In this document: positions 45,338 to 54,957 of the stretch, piece after piece
Layout of the letters: each line of letters opens with the position of its first letter
How positions within the stretch are numbered: the first letter of the stretch is position 1
NCBI RefSeq assembly: GCF_029542085.1
Contig: NZ_CP107036.1
Location: forward strand, 2,976,001 to 3,040,000
Direction: 5' to 3'
Length of the DNA: 64,000 bases
Origin: Sphingobacterium sp. ML3W
GTDB taxonomy: Bacteria; Bacteroidota; Bacteroidia; Sphingobacteriales; Sphingobacteriaceae
Notes under the pieces: model-generated
Databases searched by the model: none
The model's input: only the letters and a program-made list of their open reading frames with translations
Told to the model about the DNA's origin: nothing
Translations under genes and position numbers: made by a program

Positions 45338-46618
45338 CTATTTAGAGGTGGGTATTACTTTCTCGTGTGAAAAATATGTATGGTATAAATAAGGGCTTCC
45401 CATTACTAAAAAAGGGGCATAGACGAGAAATATATCTGTAGAAACCTTAAACCAATTGACGAGCAGTAACAGAAAAAATAGTAAAAACAGTTGCCTATAG
45501 CAGGTGAATTTTTGAGCCAACGCAATGGATAAGTAAACAAAAAATAGTGTAAAGGTGCTGAGCCCCAATAGCCCACTATAGAAGATAAACCGGCAATAAC
45601 CAATGTCAGTACGTACTGCAAACCAATCCGAAAAGGTAGCTTTTCCGATAAGCCAGGTTCGAATATCATTGGCTTCGGGCCAAATCCACATCGTACCGTT
45701 TAAGCGGTCTGTCGAATCTGTCCGCCATTCGCCCTCCTCTACCCAATTAAAGAATCCCTCGAATCCAAAACGCAGCAATTCTCTAACTGCGGGATTTGTC
45801 TGATAAAAGTAAGCTCCCACGAGAAAAACAAGCATAAAGGTGATCAATATCGTAGCCCATAGTTTGATATGGACATAGTTGATATTGGGGCCAAAACGGC
45901 CCATCGTTAAAATAAGGTATCCGATTCCACCCACCATCCCCAATAAGGTAGTCCTAGACATCATATTACCAATTCCGGCAATCAACAGAAAAGATAAGAT
46001 ATAAAACGTTACCAGTCCTTGGTTATGCCGTATCTGATCATCTTTAGACAGCAGTACCGCAATCATTATTAAAACAGCTGAAAAGCGTACACCCGCCACA
46101 TCCAGAGCAGCGCCTATCCCGTAGATACGTTCCACTTCATTTAAAAACTCGGTAATACCATTGCTGAAGTAACGGTCCACGAATACTTTCACGGCAGGTA
46201 CAAAATCAATAAGTAAGGCTAGTGCACACTGAAGTAAACAAACCACTATAAGATAATTGACCAATAAGCGTACAGACAGTTTGCCATGTACCTGAGCGAT
46301 GGCCGTACAGGCCACATAGGAGGCCGATAGCCAAATCCACATTGATATGAAATAGGTCGCATATGAATAGTCCTGTGAATTATTTATATCTACTGAATAT
46401 ACCCCGATCAACGAGAAAACGGTAGCGATAGCTGACGCAATCAAAATCTCCTTAGAAAATGAAGCTTTCCCCATTTTAATGAGATGATAGCCCATAATGG
46501 GGATACCTAACACGGCCAACATTATCTTTGTATTCACCCCCATTAGAAAGGTAAATTCAAAAGGAAAGAAAAAACAACTGGTCAATACCACTGTGAGAAT
46601 AATCTGCACTGTTTTCAT
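45338..46618 (-). CDS. Wzy-like polysaccharide polymerase
   Basis: This 426-residue integral membrane protein has about 10-12 hydrophobic segments and one larger periplasmic loop (TNPAVRELLRFGFEGFFNWV, then the stretch up to AVRTDIGYCRFIFYSG). Polymerases of the O-antigen ligase/Wzy type are recognised mainly by this topology and by position. It is the only such protein in the cluster, between GT genes. It should join repeat units in the periplasm after flipping by the Wzx at 52401. Sequence conservation in the family is low. Confidence 0.8.
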   Translation of the reverse strand: MKTVQIILTVVLTSCFFFPFEFTFLMGVNTKIMLAVLGIPIMGYHLIKMGKASFSKEILIASAIATVFSLIGVYSVDINNSQDYSYATYFISMWIWLSASYVACTAIAQVHGKLSVRLLVNYLIVVCLLQCALALLIDFVPAVKVFVDRYFSNGITEFLNEVERIYGIGAALDVAGVRFSAVLIMIAVLLSKDDQIRHNQGLVTFYILSFLLIAGIGNMMSRTTLLGMVGGIGYLILTMGRFGPNINYVHIKLWATILITFMLVFLVGAYFYQTNPAVRELLRFGFEGFFNWVEEGEWRTDSTDRLNGTMWIWPEANDIRTWLIGKATFSDWFAVRTDIGYCRFIFYSGLLGLSTFTLFFVYLSIALAQKFTCYRQLFLLFFLLLLVNWFKVSTDIFLVYAPFLVMGSPYLYHTYFSHEKVIPTSK

Positions 46619-46624
46619 GTAATT

Positions 46625-47620
46625 TTATTTAAAGATGACACCGTATATAAATCTGATGACCAAGTGATAGTAAAGTTTGAGTATCCAATACTGCCTATTA
46701 ACCGCAGCATATTGAATAAATTTTATCCTTTTATTAAACAGGGGATTTTGCTTGATATAAGCGTTTGCATCGGGGTACCAATCAGACCAACGCTGGTAGG
46801 ATTGTATATCATTTGATATCAATAGGGGCAATTTGACATTAAGTTTAAAAAACTGAATATCTTCATCTAAGGCTTTCCCGTAGCGCGATTTCAAAAACTG
46901 AATCGTTTGAGTGACATTATGAAGCAGCTGATCCAAATGCCTAGGAGTCATATTTTGTGTATAAGCCTCCGGATTGAGTTGGACATAGTGATATAAAGCC
47001 GACGGAAGATAGGTGACCTTATTGGCATGCGAAATCAATCTGATCATCGTCATATCCTCGCCCATACCGTACCCGTCTGGAAACCAATGATCAACACGCT
47101 CATATAGCGTACGTTTTACAAGTTTATTCCAGACATTGAAACGAATCCGTCCGCCAAGCATCAACTTGACAAGTTGAAATCCCGTTACCTGGCCATATGC
47201 CGGTGGGGCCTGGCTCATATAGCGCTCATTGTTTTTAAAAGAAAGATACCAATCGCACCAAACTACATCTGAATCAGTACTCACAGCCGTATTGTAGAGT
47301 TGTGAAAGCGCATCCTTCTCAATCCAGTCATCGCTATCGCAATGAAATATAAACTCGCCTTTAGCGACCATTAACCCCGAATTTCTTGCCGAAGGAAGTC
47401 CTTTGTTTGTTTCGTGTCTTAAGATCGATGTCGCTGCTGCCCGATCAGGAAATTCAGCAATCACCTTTTCTAAAATCGCGACACTATTGTCGGGACTGCA
47501 GTCATCTACAAAAATATATTCTACCCCTTCCATGTCCTGCATGAAAAGCTGACGGGCATTGCGTTCGATAAAACGCTCGACCTTAAAAATAGGCACGATA
47601 ACGGAAATAGCTGGTCTCAT
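46625..47620 (-). CDS. GT2-family glycosyltransferase
   Basis: This 331-residue enzyme has the GT-A fold opening ISVIVPIFKVERFIERNARQ, the nucleotide-binding VDDCSPDNS and the metal-binding DxD region FIFHCDSDDWIEKDA. The C-terminal half carries the common MGEDMTMIRLISHANKV. It starts 10 nt after the Gmd stop. The paralogue at 51409-52398 has the same architecture (FVNDCSTDRS and VGWVDADDWVDENM), so the two are related but diverged. Inverting transfer to the repeat unit is expected. Confidence 0.9.
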   Translation of the reverse strand: MRPAISVIVPIFKVERFIERNARQLFMQDMEGVEYIFVDDCSPDNSVAILEKVIAEFPDRAAATSILRHETNKGLPSARNSGLMVAKGEFIFHCDSDDWIEKDALSQLYNTAVSTDSDVVWCDWYLSFKNNERYMSQAPPAYGQVTGFQLVKLMLGGRIRFNVWNKLVKRTLYERVDHWFPDGYGMGEDMTMIRLISHANKVTYLPSALYHYVQLNPEAYTQNMTPRHLDQLLHNVTQTIQFLKSRYGKALDEDIQFFKLNVKLPLLISNDIQSYQRWSDWYPDANAYIKQNPLFNKRIKFIQYAAVNRQYWILKLYYHLVIRFIYGVIFK

Positions 47621-47630
47621 AAAGAATGCT

Positions 47631-48710
47631 TTATTTTAATCTTAATCGCTTCAACTGCATTAACATATCTTCCTGAACCATCTCCTTTACCAAGGCAGCT
47701 AAATCTGTTTTTGGTTTCCAGCCTAGGTTTTCTTGAGCTTTTGAAGGATCTCCAACTAATAGCTCTACTTCCGTAGGGCGATAGTATTGTGGGTCTACCC
47801 GCACCACAACATCACCAACATTGATGATGCTATTGGAATCAATCTTCGATTTTACCCGGCCAATTTCATTAACTCCACTACCTTCGAAGGCGAGTTCAAT
47901 GCCCAATTCGGCAAAAGCCAATTGTACAAAACGCCTTACAGAAGTTGTTGTTCCGGTGGCAATGACATAATCTTCGGCCTTATCCTGTTGTAACATAAGC
48001 CACATAGCCTCGACATAATCTTTAGCATGCCCCCAGTCACGTTTAGCATTAAGATTTCCAAGATATAAGCAGTCCTGCACTCCCATCGCAATTGCACTCA
48101 CAGCCATAGTAATCTTGCGGGTTACAAAGGTTTCACCTCGACGTGGCGACTCATGGTTAAATAAAATACCATTGCAAGCATAGATACCATAGGCTTCACG
48201 ATAGTTTTTGGTAATCCAAAAACCATAGATTTTAGCAACACCGTATGGCGACCGTGGATAAAAGGGTGTAGTTTCTTTTTGAGGTACTTCCTGTACTTGG
48301 CCATAGAGTTCCGATGTGGAGGCCTGATAAACACGAGTTTTATGCTCCAAACGTAAGATACGAACTGCTTCCAGAATCCTCAGCGTACCAATACCGTCCA
48401 CATTGGCTACATATTCGGGTGAATCAAAAGAAACTTTGACATGAGACATAGCGCCCAGGTTGTAGATCTCGTCGGGACAAACTTCCTGAATGATACGAAT
48501 TATATTGGTTGAATCAGTCAGATCACCGTAATGCAGCTTAAAGTTGACATGCGCTTCGTGCGGATCTGCATATAAATGATCTATCCGCTGTGTATTGAAC
48601 GAAGAAGACCTACGTTTGATACCATGGACCATATATCCTTTTTCAAGTAGTAATTCAGCAAGGTAGGAACCATCCTGCCCTGTAATTCCTGTTATTAATG
48701 CAGTTTTCAT
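47631..48710 (-). CDS. gmd: GDP-mannose 4,6-dehydratase
   Basis: This 359-residue SDR enzyme turns GDP-D-mannose into GDP-4-keto-6-deoxy-mannose. The NADP loop [20 protein letters not shown] is at the start. The signature STSELYG, the Y-x3-K site in [13 protein letters not shown] and the conserved [17 protein letters not shown] are all present, so it should be active. It lies inside the EPS cluster between glycosyltransferase genes. A second enzyme that would finish GDP-fucose, GDP-rhamnose or GDP-perosamine is not seen in this window, so the product could be completed by a gene elsewhere. Confidence 0.95.
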   Translation of the reverse strand: MKTALITGITGQDGSYLAELLLEKGYMVHGIKRRSSSFNTQRIDHLYADPHEAHVNFKLHYGDLTDSTNIIRIIQEVCPDEIYNLGAMSHVKVSFDSPEYVANVDGIGTLRILEAVRILRLEHKTRVYQASTSELYGQVQEVPQKETTPFYPRSPYGVAKIYGFWITKNYREAYGIYACNGILFNHESPRRGETFVTRKITMAVSAIAMGVQDCLYLGNLNAKRDWGHAKDYVEAMWLMLQQDKAEDYVIATGTTTSVRRFVQLAFAELGIELAFEGSGVNEIGRVKSKIDSNSIINVGDVVVRVDPQYYRPTEVELLVGDPSKAQENLGWKPKTDLAALVKEMVQEDMLMQLKRLRLK

Positions 48711-48736
48711 TTTTTTTATATTTTATTTTTCAACCT

Positions 48737-49585
48737 TTATGAAGAGGTTATGATGTGTTTAAATTTTGCTTTCCAGTAGTTGTAAGTATCTTTCCCCATT
48801 AGCTCACGCATTTTTCCTTTGCATTGCAATAGGCTATAGGCGAAATAATTCTTGACCCGTATTCTGGATCCGACAACCGCTGCGATACGCTCCGTCTCCA
48901 TCTTTGCATCCATGATTTGTACATCGTCAGTATGCAAGTGAGCTAAAGCTGTCAATACGCATTGATCATGTTTATGATGGGCTAACTCATTGTTTCCGTA
49001 GGCTCTCTCATCTGGATCAGGATCGACAATAAGATCAGGCTGTTCCAGCATGATTTTCAACCAGTCTCGCACAAAGTGATTATCCTTGCCCCGGCAAAAT
49101 AATAGCCCTCCCCAGATCTTATTGTACTTTTCGCCATAGGCTTTATCCTCCAGCATTTGCTGAAAATAGTCGAGTGTCGCCTGCTTGGTCCAGTACTTTA
49201 TTTTGGTTGATGTCTGGCCGAATACTTCCCATTCTGGCATCTCATCCTGATATTCAAAACATAGTGTATTGCACTCTTCAAGTGCAGCAAAGTATGTTTG
49301 CCAGTCCTCTGAAGAATATAGGGAGCAGCCCGCATCTGCATAGACTACGATACTGTTATCTCCATATTTCCGGAGAGTCTCCCAGATTATAGCTGGTTTC
49401 CAGACCCAATAGCCAGCTCCCCGGTTATGTGCCATCAACGGCGAATGCGTGATGTAACTGGGTAGGTCGTCTGGTGTGAAAAGTAAAACAGCATCAAATA
49501 TGCCCAGACGATTAGCTTGGCGCCCTATCCTTTTTAGGGAATAAGCCATTTCACTATTGGCGTAGGAAATAAATATCTTTTTCAT
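48737..49585 (-). CDS. Glycosyltransferase-like EPS protein
   Basis: This 282-residue soluble protein opens KKIFISYANSEMAYSLKRIG and has the stretch NRGAGYWVWKPAIIWETLRK followed by VVYADAGCSLY. A single acidic DAG site at that place recalls GT-A folds with DxD-like metal sites. The family is found in capsule loci but I cannot name a GT family for it. It sits 26 nt before Gmd and 4 nt after the GT2 gene at 49590. Transfer of a sugar is inferred from the fold pattern and position. Confidence 0.65.
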   Translation of the reverse strand: MKKIFISYANSEMAYSLKRIGRQANRLGIFDAVLLFTPDDLPSYITHSPLMAHNRGAGYWVWKPAIIWETLRKYGDNSIVVYADAGCSLYSSEDWQTYFAALEECNTLCFEYQDEMPEWEVFGQTSTKIKYWTKQATLDYFQQMLEDKAYGEKYNKIWGGLLFCRGKDNHFVRDWLKIMLEQPDLIVDPDPDERAYGNNELAHHKHDQCVLTALAHLHTDDVQIMDAKMETERIAAVVGSRIRVKNYFAYSLLQCKGKMRELMGKDTYNYWKAKFKHIITSS

Positions 49586-49589
49586 GTAT

Positions 49590-50471
49590 CTACCTTAGAA
49601 AATTGTATAATTTATAGTAAAAAACAGGGAATAAAGCTCGCGTATAGCCTGCAAGCCACACCGGTACAAAGCGGTAGGGAAAACAACGCCGCTGGAACAA
49701 AAGGCTATTATGCAAATTGAAACCCAAAGGCGATCTTAGATAGCGAAAACGTTGCTTGAGGGGAAGTTCTCTAAATATTGTATCGTCTCCTTTGACGTGA
49801 TCATTTTCGCATATCCCGAGATAGGTACGTAGAATAAATACTGGAAAACCATGTTTATAAGCACGATATGAATAATCGTGATCGCCTCCACTGTGTTGAT
49901 AGCCATCGCAGAATATACCTTCTTTTAGCACGACGTCTTGAGATACACAGGTGATATTACCATGAGCTGCCTGACAGTTTTGGAATTCACCGTTAGGTAA
50001 TACAAATTGGTCCTTTAGGGTCCATTTATTGATATAATTAAAGCCGCCGTAGCTGAGTGCTGTTTTTTCTTTATTGTAGGTAGACCCTACATAAATACCA
50101 CCTTTGCCGAATTTTTGCTTGGAATAATCATCTGCGGCTTTAAGTTCCTGCCAAATATTAGGCAAAACAATACTGTCATTATTCAGCCAGAGGTAAGCAT
50201 CAAAACCGCCTTTTGCAATTGCAGCACGCCAAGAATGATTCATTCCTCCATTCCAGAATAATTGCCCATTGCCTGCCAAAATTTGTATGTTGGCGTCTGG
50301 AAATGTAGCTAGCAATCGTTCTCTAGTGCCATCTGTACTACCGTCATCTGTAAGAAAAATGGAAAAAGAAATATCCAGCCCCTCAAGCGATGCGTCAAAC
50401 AGACTCTGCAAACAGGAAATCGTCTTTTCTATACGATTAAAAACCGTCATCAATACTGCTATATGTTTCAT
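49590..50471 (-). CDS. GT2-family glycosyltransferase
   Basis: This 293-residue enzyme shows AVLMTVFNRIEKTISCLQSL, the nucleotide-binding FLTDDGSTDGTRERLL and the metal site YLWLNNDSIVLPNIW. It resembles rhamnosyl- or galactofuranosyl-like GT2 enzymes. The C-terminal half has GGDHDYSYRAYKHGFPVFIL. It lies 8 nt downstream of the GT8 gene. Donor and acceptor unknown. Confidence 0.88.
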   Translation of the reverse strand: MKHIAVLMTVFNRIEKTISCLQSLFDASLEGLDISFSIFLTDDGSTDGTRERLLATFPDANIQILAGNGQLFWNGGMNHSWRAAIAKGGFDAYLWLNNDSIVLPNIWQELKAADDYSKQKFGKGGIYVGSTYNKEKTALSYGGFNYINKWTLKDQFVLPNGEFQNCQAAHGNITCVSQDVVLKEGIFCDGYQHSGGDHDYSYRAYKHGFPVFILRTYLGICENDHVKGDDTIFRELPLKQRFRYLRSPLGFNLHNSLLFQRRCFPYRFVPVWLAGYTRALFPVFYYKLYNFLR

Positions 50472-50479
50472 AATATTTT

Positions 50480-51412
50480 TTATTTTAATCTTCCTTTTAA
50501 AAAGTATCGGGCAAGTATTTTCACTCTTTTCAATAGGGGCAACCGATCATATTCATCCAGCTTCAAATAGAAAAACTCAAAATAAAACTGGGGGTCATAG
50601 TACAGCGAATTACGGTAATATTCCCACCATAGGTCCATATTAGGACAATAGGTATTCCATGGCTTCGGACCATTGTAATGCACAATGCCTATCTGCAATA
50701 CAGCCGCAAGTTCAGCCGGAGAATACAATGATTGTCGCTGTTGTTTCGATGCTAATTCGAAAATTTCAATTGTACCGCAGAAAACAGGTGGCAGTCGCTT
50801 GATTTTACCCTTACAGACAATATTGATAATATCCATATCCTGATAACGATATTTGGATCGCTCCACCTCTTTCTTGAACTGCATTACAATATTGTCTTTA
50901 CGAAGTAGCGACAGATTCAAAATGAGATTTCCAGATAGTATGTATTCCTGCCAATTTAATTGCAGTTTAGACAGATAAGCACGCTCTTGTTTTTGCAACC
51001 CTCCCGTGAAGCTAACGCCCCCCACATAGTAGTTGCTCATATCTGTTGAATTGAACAGCTCGGATAGATCTTCGCGAAAGATCACATCTACATCGTGGTA
51101 CATCACCTTGTCATATTCGCTAATCACATCTGGAATCATCAAACGATAGTAAGCCGCAACAGTGATGTTTCGTATTTCAAAAGCATCTGAAAATACTGTT
51201 CCTACATTTCTGTAGTTTATCTTAAAATTGACGTATCGCTCATTCAACCTTTCCAAATATCCTGTTGATGGATAGCTGCAACTTGAAGCATGTAAGATGA
51301 AAATATCATAAAATGTATCCGGTCTGGCATGCTCCAGCAAAGAAGTGATACATACCCCGGCGGGTAATATGAGGCGATCGTCAAAACAAAACACTATAGG
51401 TATAATATTCAT
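50480..51412 (-). CDS. GT8-family glycosyltransferase
   Basis: This 310-residue protein has the GT8 hallmarks: IIPIVFCFDDRLILPAGVCI at the start, the DxD in YDKVMYHDVDVIFREDL, and the terminal HYNGPKPW. Family members transfer galactose or glucose with retention. It overlaps the GT2 gene at 51409 by ATGA and is followed 8 nt later by another GT2 gene. It is likely one of the repeat-unit transferases. Confidence 0.92.
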   Translation of the reverse strand: MNIIPIVFCFDDRLILPAGVCITSLLEHARPDTFYDIFILHASSCSYPSTGYLERLNERYVNFKINYRNVGTVFSDAFEIRNITVAAYYRLMIPDVISEYDKVMYHDVDVIFREDLSELFNSTDMSNYYVGGVSFTGGLQKQERAYLSKLQLNWQEYILSGNLILNLSLLRKDNIVMQFKKEVERSKYRYQDMDIINIVCKGKIKRLPPVFCGTIEIFELASKQQRQSLYSPAELAAVLQIGIVHYNGPKPWNTYCPNMDLWWEYYRNSLYYDPQFYFEFFYLKLDEYDRLPLLKRVKILARYFLKGRLK

Positions 51413-52398
51413 TTCTTTCCTCCTTTGACACGATAAAGTGCTTTTTTTAGATTAATCCAACAGATCACAGGAAACCATATCTCCTTGGACGCGCAAAATC
51501 CAAGTATTCTATAATGCAGAGGGAATTTTATGTGCCACACCAAAGTATTAGTTTCGGGATGTATCTCTCGCCAACGTTTGAAATCTGCTATGTCGCTTGA
51601 CAGCAATAATCTTCGCTTGCCATTGGCAAGAAAATCATTCAGATCTCTTTTACTGATCGAGCTGATTTTCTGATCTTTGATAAACCGGACAATATCATCA
51701 TTGTTAGCTATTTCCTCATATACCCTTTCCATACGGATATCTCTCGTCATTGCCGTAGGGTTGGATTGAACATAATGATAAAAGCTGTTTGGTTCACGTG
51801 CGATCTTACGGCTATAAAATAGTACCTTAAATAGAAAATTTCGGTCCTCGCCCATATTGCAGCCGGGCAAGAATCCTAACTGGTTACCAGTAATAACTGC
51901 TCTTAAAAAGAGTTTATTCCATAACATTCCCTGCATTTCTCCTCGAATTAAAGCTTTCATATAATTGTGCTTGTTTTCAGATATGCGCTGCTCATCTAAG
52001 TATTGTTTGTCTTTAAAATCCATAAAAAATGGACTCCACACGATATCCGCTTTTGTTTCGACCGCTCTTCCATACAGGTCAAAAAACATATTTTCATCTA
52101 CCCAGTCATCCGCATCAACCCAACCGACATACAATCCGGTTGCATGTAATAGCCCACTATTTCTTGCGCAGGCAACGCCCAAGGTCTTTTTATGTTGAAT
52201 GATCTTCACAGCGATATGGTGATTAGAAAATTTACGAATTGTTTCTTCCAGCACCTTCAAACTGCGGTCCGTAGAACAGTCGTTCACAAAAATGAGTTCC
52301 AATCCATGTAGGTTTTGCTTCAACAGACTCGCAGCACAACCTTCAAGATGCTCCACGGCATTAAAAAATGGAATAATAACAGAAACCTTGACTTGCAT
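51409..52398 (-). CDS. GT2-family glycosyltransferase
   Basis: This 329-residue GT-A enzyme has VSVIIPFFNAVEHLEGCAAS, LIFVNDCSTDRS and the metal site LYVGWVDADDWVDENMFF. A conserved NMGEDRNFLFKVLFYSRKIA lies in the C-terminal half. It is related to the GT2 at 46625. It follows the Wzx gene by 2 nt and overlaps the GT8 gene by ATGA, so all three are co-translated. Confidence 0.9.
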   Translation of the reverse strand: MQVKVSVIIPFFNAVEHLEGCAASLLKQNLHGLELIFVNDCSTDRSLKVLEETIRKFSNHHIAVKIIQHKKTLGVACARNSGLLHATGLYVGWVDADDWVDENMFFDLYGRAVETKADIVWSPFFMDFKDKQYLDEQRISENKHNYMKALIRGEMQGMLWNKLFLRAVITGNQLGFLPGCNMGEDRNFLFKVLFYSRKIAREPNSFYHYVQSNPTAMTRDIRMERVYEEIANNDDIVRFIKDQKISSISKRDLNDFLANGKRRLLLSSDIADFKRWREIHPETNTLVWHIKFPLHYRILGFCASKEIWFPVICWINLKKALYRVKGGKK

Positions 52399-52400
52399 AA

Positions 52401-53927
52401 TTAATTACTTTTAATAAAAGACCATTTTTTAATACTTTCTTTCACAAACTGCTTCTCAATCTGCTCCATGCCCAATAGGTAAAGAAATACAAGCATAAAC
52501 AGCACGCTCACAACTGATACTGTCAACAGTCGTAACCAGCCCGGAGACATAAATTGATGCACCAAGAAAACACAGGGCAGAAAGGGGATCACAACTACCA
52601 AAATCCTCCCTATTATATTATTCAAGTACCTTTTATAGCTCATTTGTATAGCTGGCGCCACAATCCATACACGTATCAATTGTGCAAGTACAGCAAGAGC
52701 TAAATGAACCACAAAGACGATTTCCGGCGGATAACCCCATCTCAAAAACAAATACGAGACTGGTAAGATCATCAACAGGGCAATACTTTCCCAAAACTGG
52801 AATTTTTTAATCCTTCCAGTAGCATGGATCGCTGTTACCAATGGATTGCTTAGGGTGGAAATTAAGCCTGTCAACAGGGTCAACCGAATAAATGTAATTG
52901 TCTGAACAGGAACCGGCCCCAACCATAAATTGAGTACAAATGATGCTTCCAAGTAGAGTGGGACAGAAATAGCCATTAGGAGTAAAAATGAAATTTTCGA
53001 GCTACTGCAGATCAGTTTATGCATATAGTTTAGATCTGAGATAACATAGCTTTTGGTAATTTGCGGATTCAAAGAGGTCTGAAAATTACCAGCAAATCCA
53101 TTAATTGCATTCTGTACCTGAAAGGCAATCGCGCGAGCAGCATTGACGGCCGGACCAAAGTAAAGGTTTAGCAAAACATTTAATCCATGTGTTACCCCCA
53201 AAACAGCGAGGTTTCCGCTGACTGTCCAACCAGCAAACACAGACATTTCCCTGAATAACTGCCGATCCCAAACAAGCTTCAGCACATGTGCTTCTTTGAA
53301 ATTGCGATAACTAACATAACCGTATAGAAAAATAATGACTAAAGATGCTGCACAACTAAAAACCCCATATAGGTATAATTTGTCTGCGCTAAATAATCCT
53401 AGTAAAAAGACTACCCCTAAACGAAGTAAAACATCCACAAGAGATATGGTTGCCAAGATTCCCATCCGTTCTTTGGCGATTATTAATGCTCCGAAAGGGA
53501 CACTAATAATACCAAAAAGAGAAGACAGCACTGAAAGATGATACACCCAGAGTGCAGCAGTCATCCGGTCTGGGGCAATAACCAGTTTATTGCATACAAA
53601 CCAAAGCCCAATAGTTTCGCTCAATAATAGGATAAGTCCACCTAATAGTAAATGGATGGAGAGACTCACATGAAATGTCTTGACCAATCGTGCAAAATCG
53701 CCTGTTCCGATCTCATAAGTCAAAAATCGTTGCGTCACTCCGGCTAAAGATGTGTTCAAGAAAGTAAGCATTATTACGATCCCTGCGACGACATTGTAAA
53801 TACCAAAATCTGCCACACCGAGTACTTGCAATACGATACGGGATGTATACAAACTGATCATTAATGTAAACAGCATCCTGATGTAAAGGAACATGCTATT
53901 TTTTGCTATACGGCTACTTCTTTCCAT
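52401..53927 (-). CDS. Wzx-type oligosaccharide flippase
   Basis: This 508-residue protein has about 12-14 hydrophobic segments with the polysaccharide-transporter (MOP superfamily) start NSMFLYIRMLFTLMISLYTS and the conserved VLGVADFGIYNVVAGIV. It flips the completed lipid-linked repeat across the inner membrane, ahead of the Wzy polymerase. It follows the acyltransferase gene by 6 nt and precedes a GT2 gene by 2 nt. Confidence 0.92.
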   Translation of the reverse strand: MERSSRIAKNSMFLYIRMLFTLMISLYTSRIVLQVLGVADFGIYNVVAGIVIMLTFLNTSLAGVTQRFLTYEIGTGDFARLVKTFHVSLSIHLLLGGLILLLSETIGLWFVCNKLVIAPDRMTAALWVYHLSVLSSLFGIISVPFGALIIAKERMGILATISLVDVLLRLGVVFLLGLFSADKLYLYGVFSCAASLVIIFLYGYVSYRNFKEAHVLKLVWDRQLFREMSVFAGWTVSGNLAVLGVTHGLNVLLNLYFGPAVNAARAIAFQVQNAINGFAGNFQTSLNPQITKSYVISDLNYMHKLICSSSKISFLLLMAISVPLYLEASFVLNLWLGPVPVQTITFIRLTLLTGLISTLSNPLVTAIHATGRIKKFQFWESIALLMILPVSYLFLRWGYPPEIVFVVHLALAVLAQLIRVWIVAPAIQMSYKRYLNNIIGRILVVVIPFLPCVFLVHQFMSPGWLRLLTVSVVSVLFMLVFLYLLGMEQIEKQFVKESIKKWSFIKSN

Positions 53928-53933
53928 TCTAAC

Positions 53934-54950
53934 TCAAAAAATTTTGTTTAACCATGATACCCGCTGCTCGTATCTTAATACCCAAAATGCCAGGCTTATC
54001 GTTACCAATACTGTAAAGAGAAATCCAACCCATTGCGGCAATTGAAAACTATAGAAAACCGACTGATAGGTAAAGAAGACGAGCATATGCGTAAAATAAA
54101 TCACTGTGCTTGCTTTACGGATTTTTTTACCATAGGCTTGGCTCAGCCAAGGGAAAGACAATACGAACAACTGAAACACGGCATAGGCGCCCACTAGAAT
54201 ACACAACTCTGATAAAAGCGGGATCTCGAAAAAACCAAGGGCCACGGCCCCTATACTGGTAATAAGAATATTGGTCTTCGACCAGTACCGTCTCGAAAGA
54301 CCTAAATACAACCCTAGAACCACAAAAGTCAACGCCGTAAAAACACGTACCGAACCAAATGAATTATGCCATATTTTTAACCACATATATCCTTCGGCTT
54401 CGACTGCTTTAACAATGATGTCCCACGAGCATGCAACGAAATAACTACCAAACGCATAGACCAGAATAAACTGGGGCGAGATCTGCTTTTTTAAGAAGAT
54501 CAATAGTACCATAAGTGTGTAAATCAATGCCATCAGATACCATAAGGGCCATGAATAATAATTCTCCCCACGTAGGAATATATTTCTAAAAAACAAGGCA
54601 AAAGCTAACAATGGATCAGTATGCTGCTGATAAAACCCATAGATTGTCAAAGGCAAATACAAGATTGTCCAGATGACATATAATTTTGTTATCCTAAAAA
54701 GGTAATCGCTGAGGATCGTATAACACTGTCTGTAATCGACAGGAACAGTTATCTTTCGGGAAAGCAGGTATCCTGAGGCCACAAAGAAAAATGGAACTGC
54801 TAAGGCAATAAAAAAATTATAAAGGGCTAAGCTAATTCCAGAAATTTTACCGGCCAATGGCTGCGTATGAATCGCTACAACCACTATCGACATGATAAAT
54901 TTACCGATATCCAATCCTCCCGTAGTATTCACCTGATTTGCGTTTCCCAT
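53934..54950 (-). CDS. Acyltransferase-3 family membrane protein
   Basis: I choose ATG 54950 because it has a rare AGAAGGATC Shine-Dalgarno-like run in front and gives 338 residues (MGNANQVNTT). ATG 54968 would overlap the upstream gene by 11 nt. The protein has about 10 membrane segments. The family motif in GGLDIGKFIMSIVVVAIHTQ, with the catalytic-type His, is present early. Such enzymes O-acetylate or otherwise acylate sugars of capsules. A second one lies at 57155. Confidence 0.88.
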   Translation of the reverse strand: MGNANQVNTTGGLDIGKFIMSIVVVAIHTQPLAGKISGISLALYNFFIALAVPFFFVASGYLLSRKITVPVDYRQCYTILSDYLFRITKLYVIWTILYLPLTIYGFYQQHTDPLLAFALFFRNIFLRGENYYSWPLWYLMALIYTLMVLLIFLKKQISPQFILVYAFGSYFVACSWDIIVKAVEAEGYMWLKIWHNSFGSVRVFTALTFVVLGLYLGLSRRYWSKTNILITSIGAVALGFFEIPLLSELCILVGAYAVFQLFVLSFPWLSQAYGKKIRKASTVIYFTHMLVFFTYQSVFYSFQLPQWVGFLFTVLVTISLAFWVLRYEQRVSWLNKIF

Positions 54951-54957
54951 GATCCTT

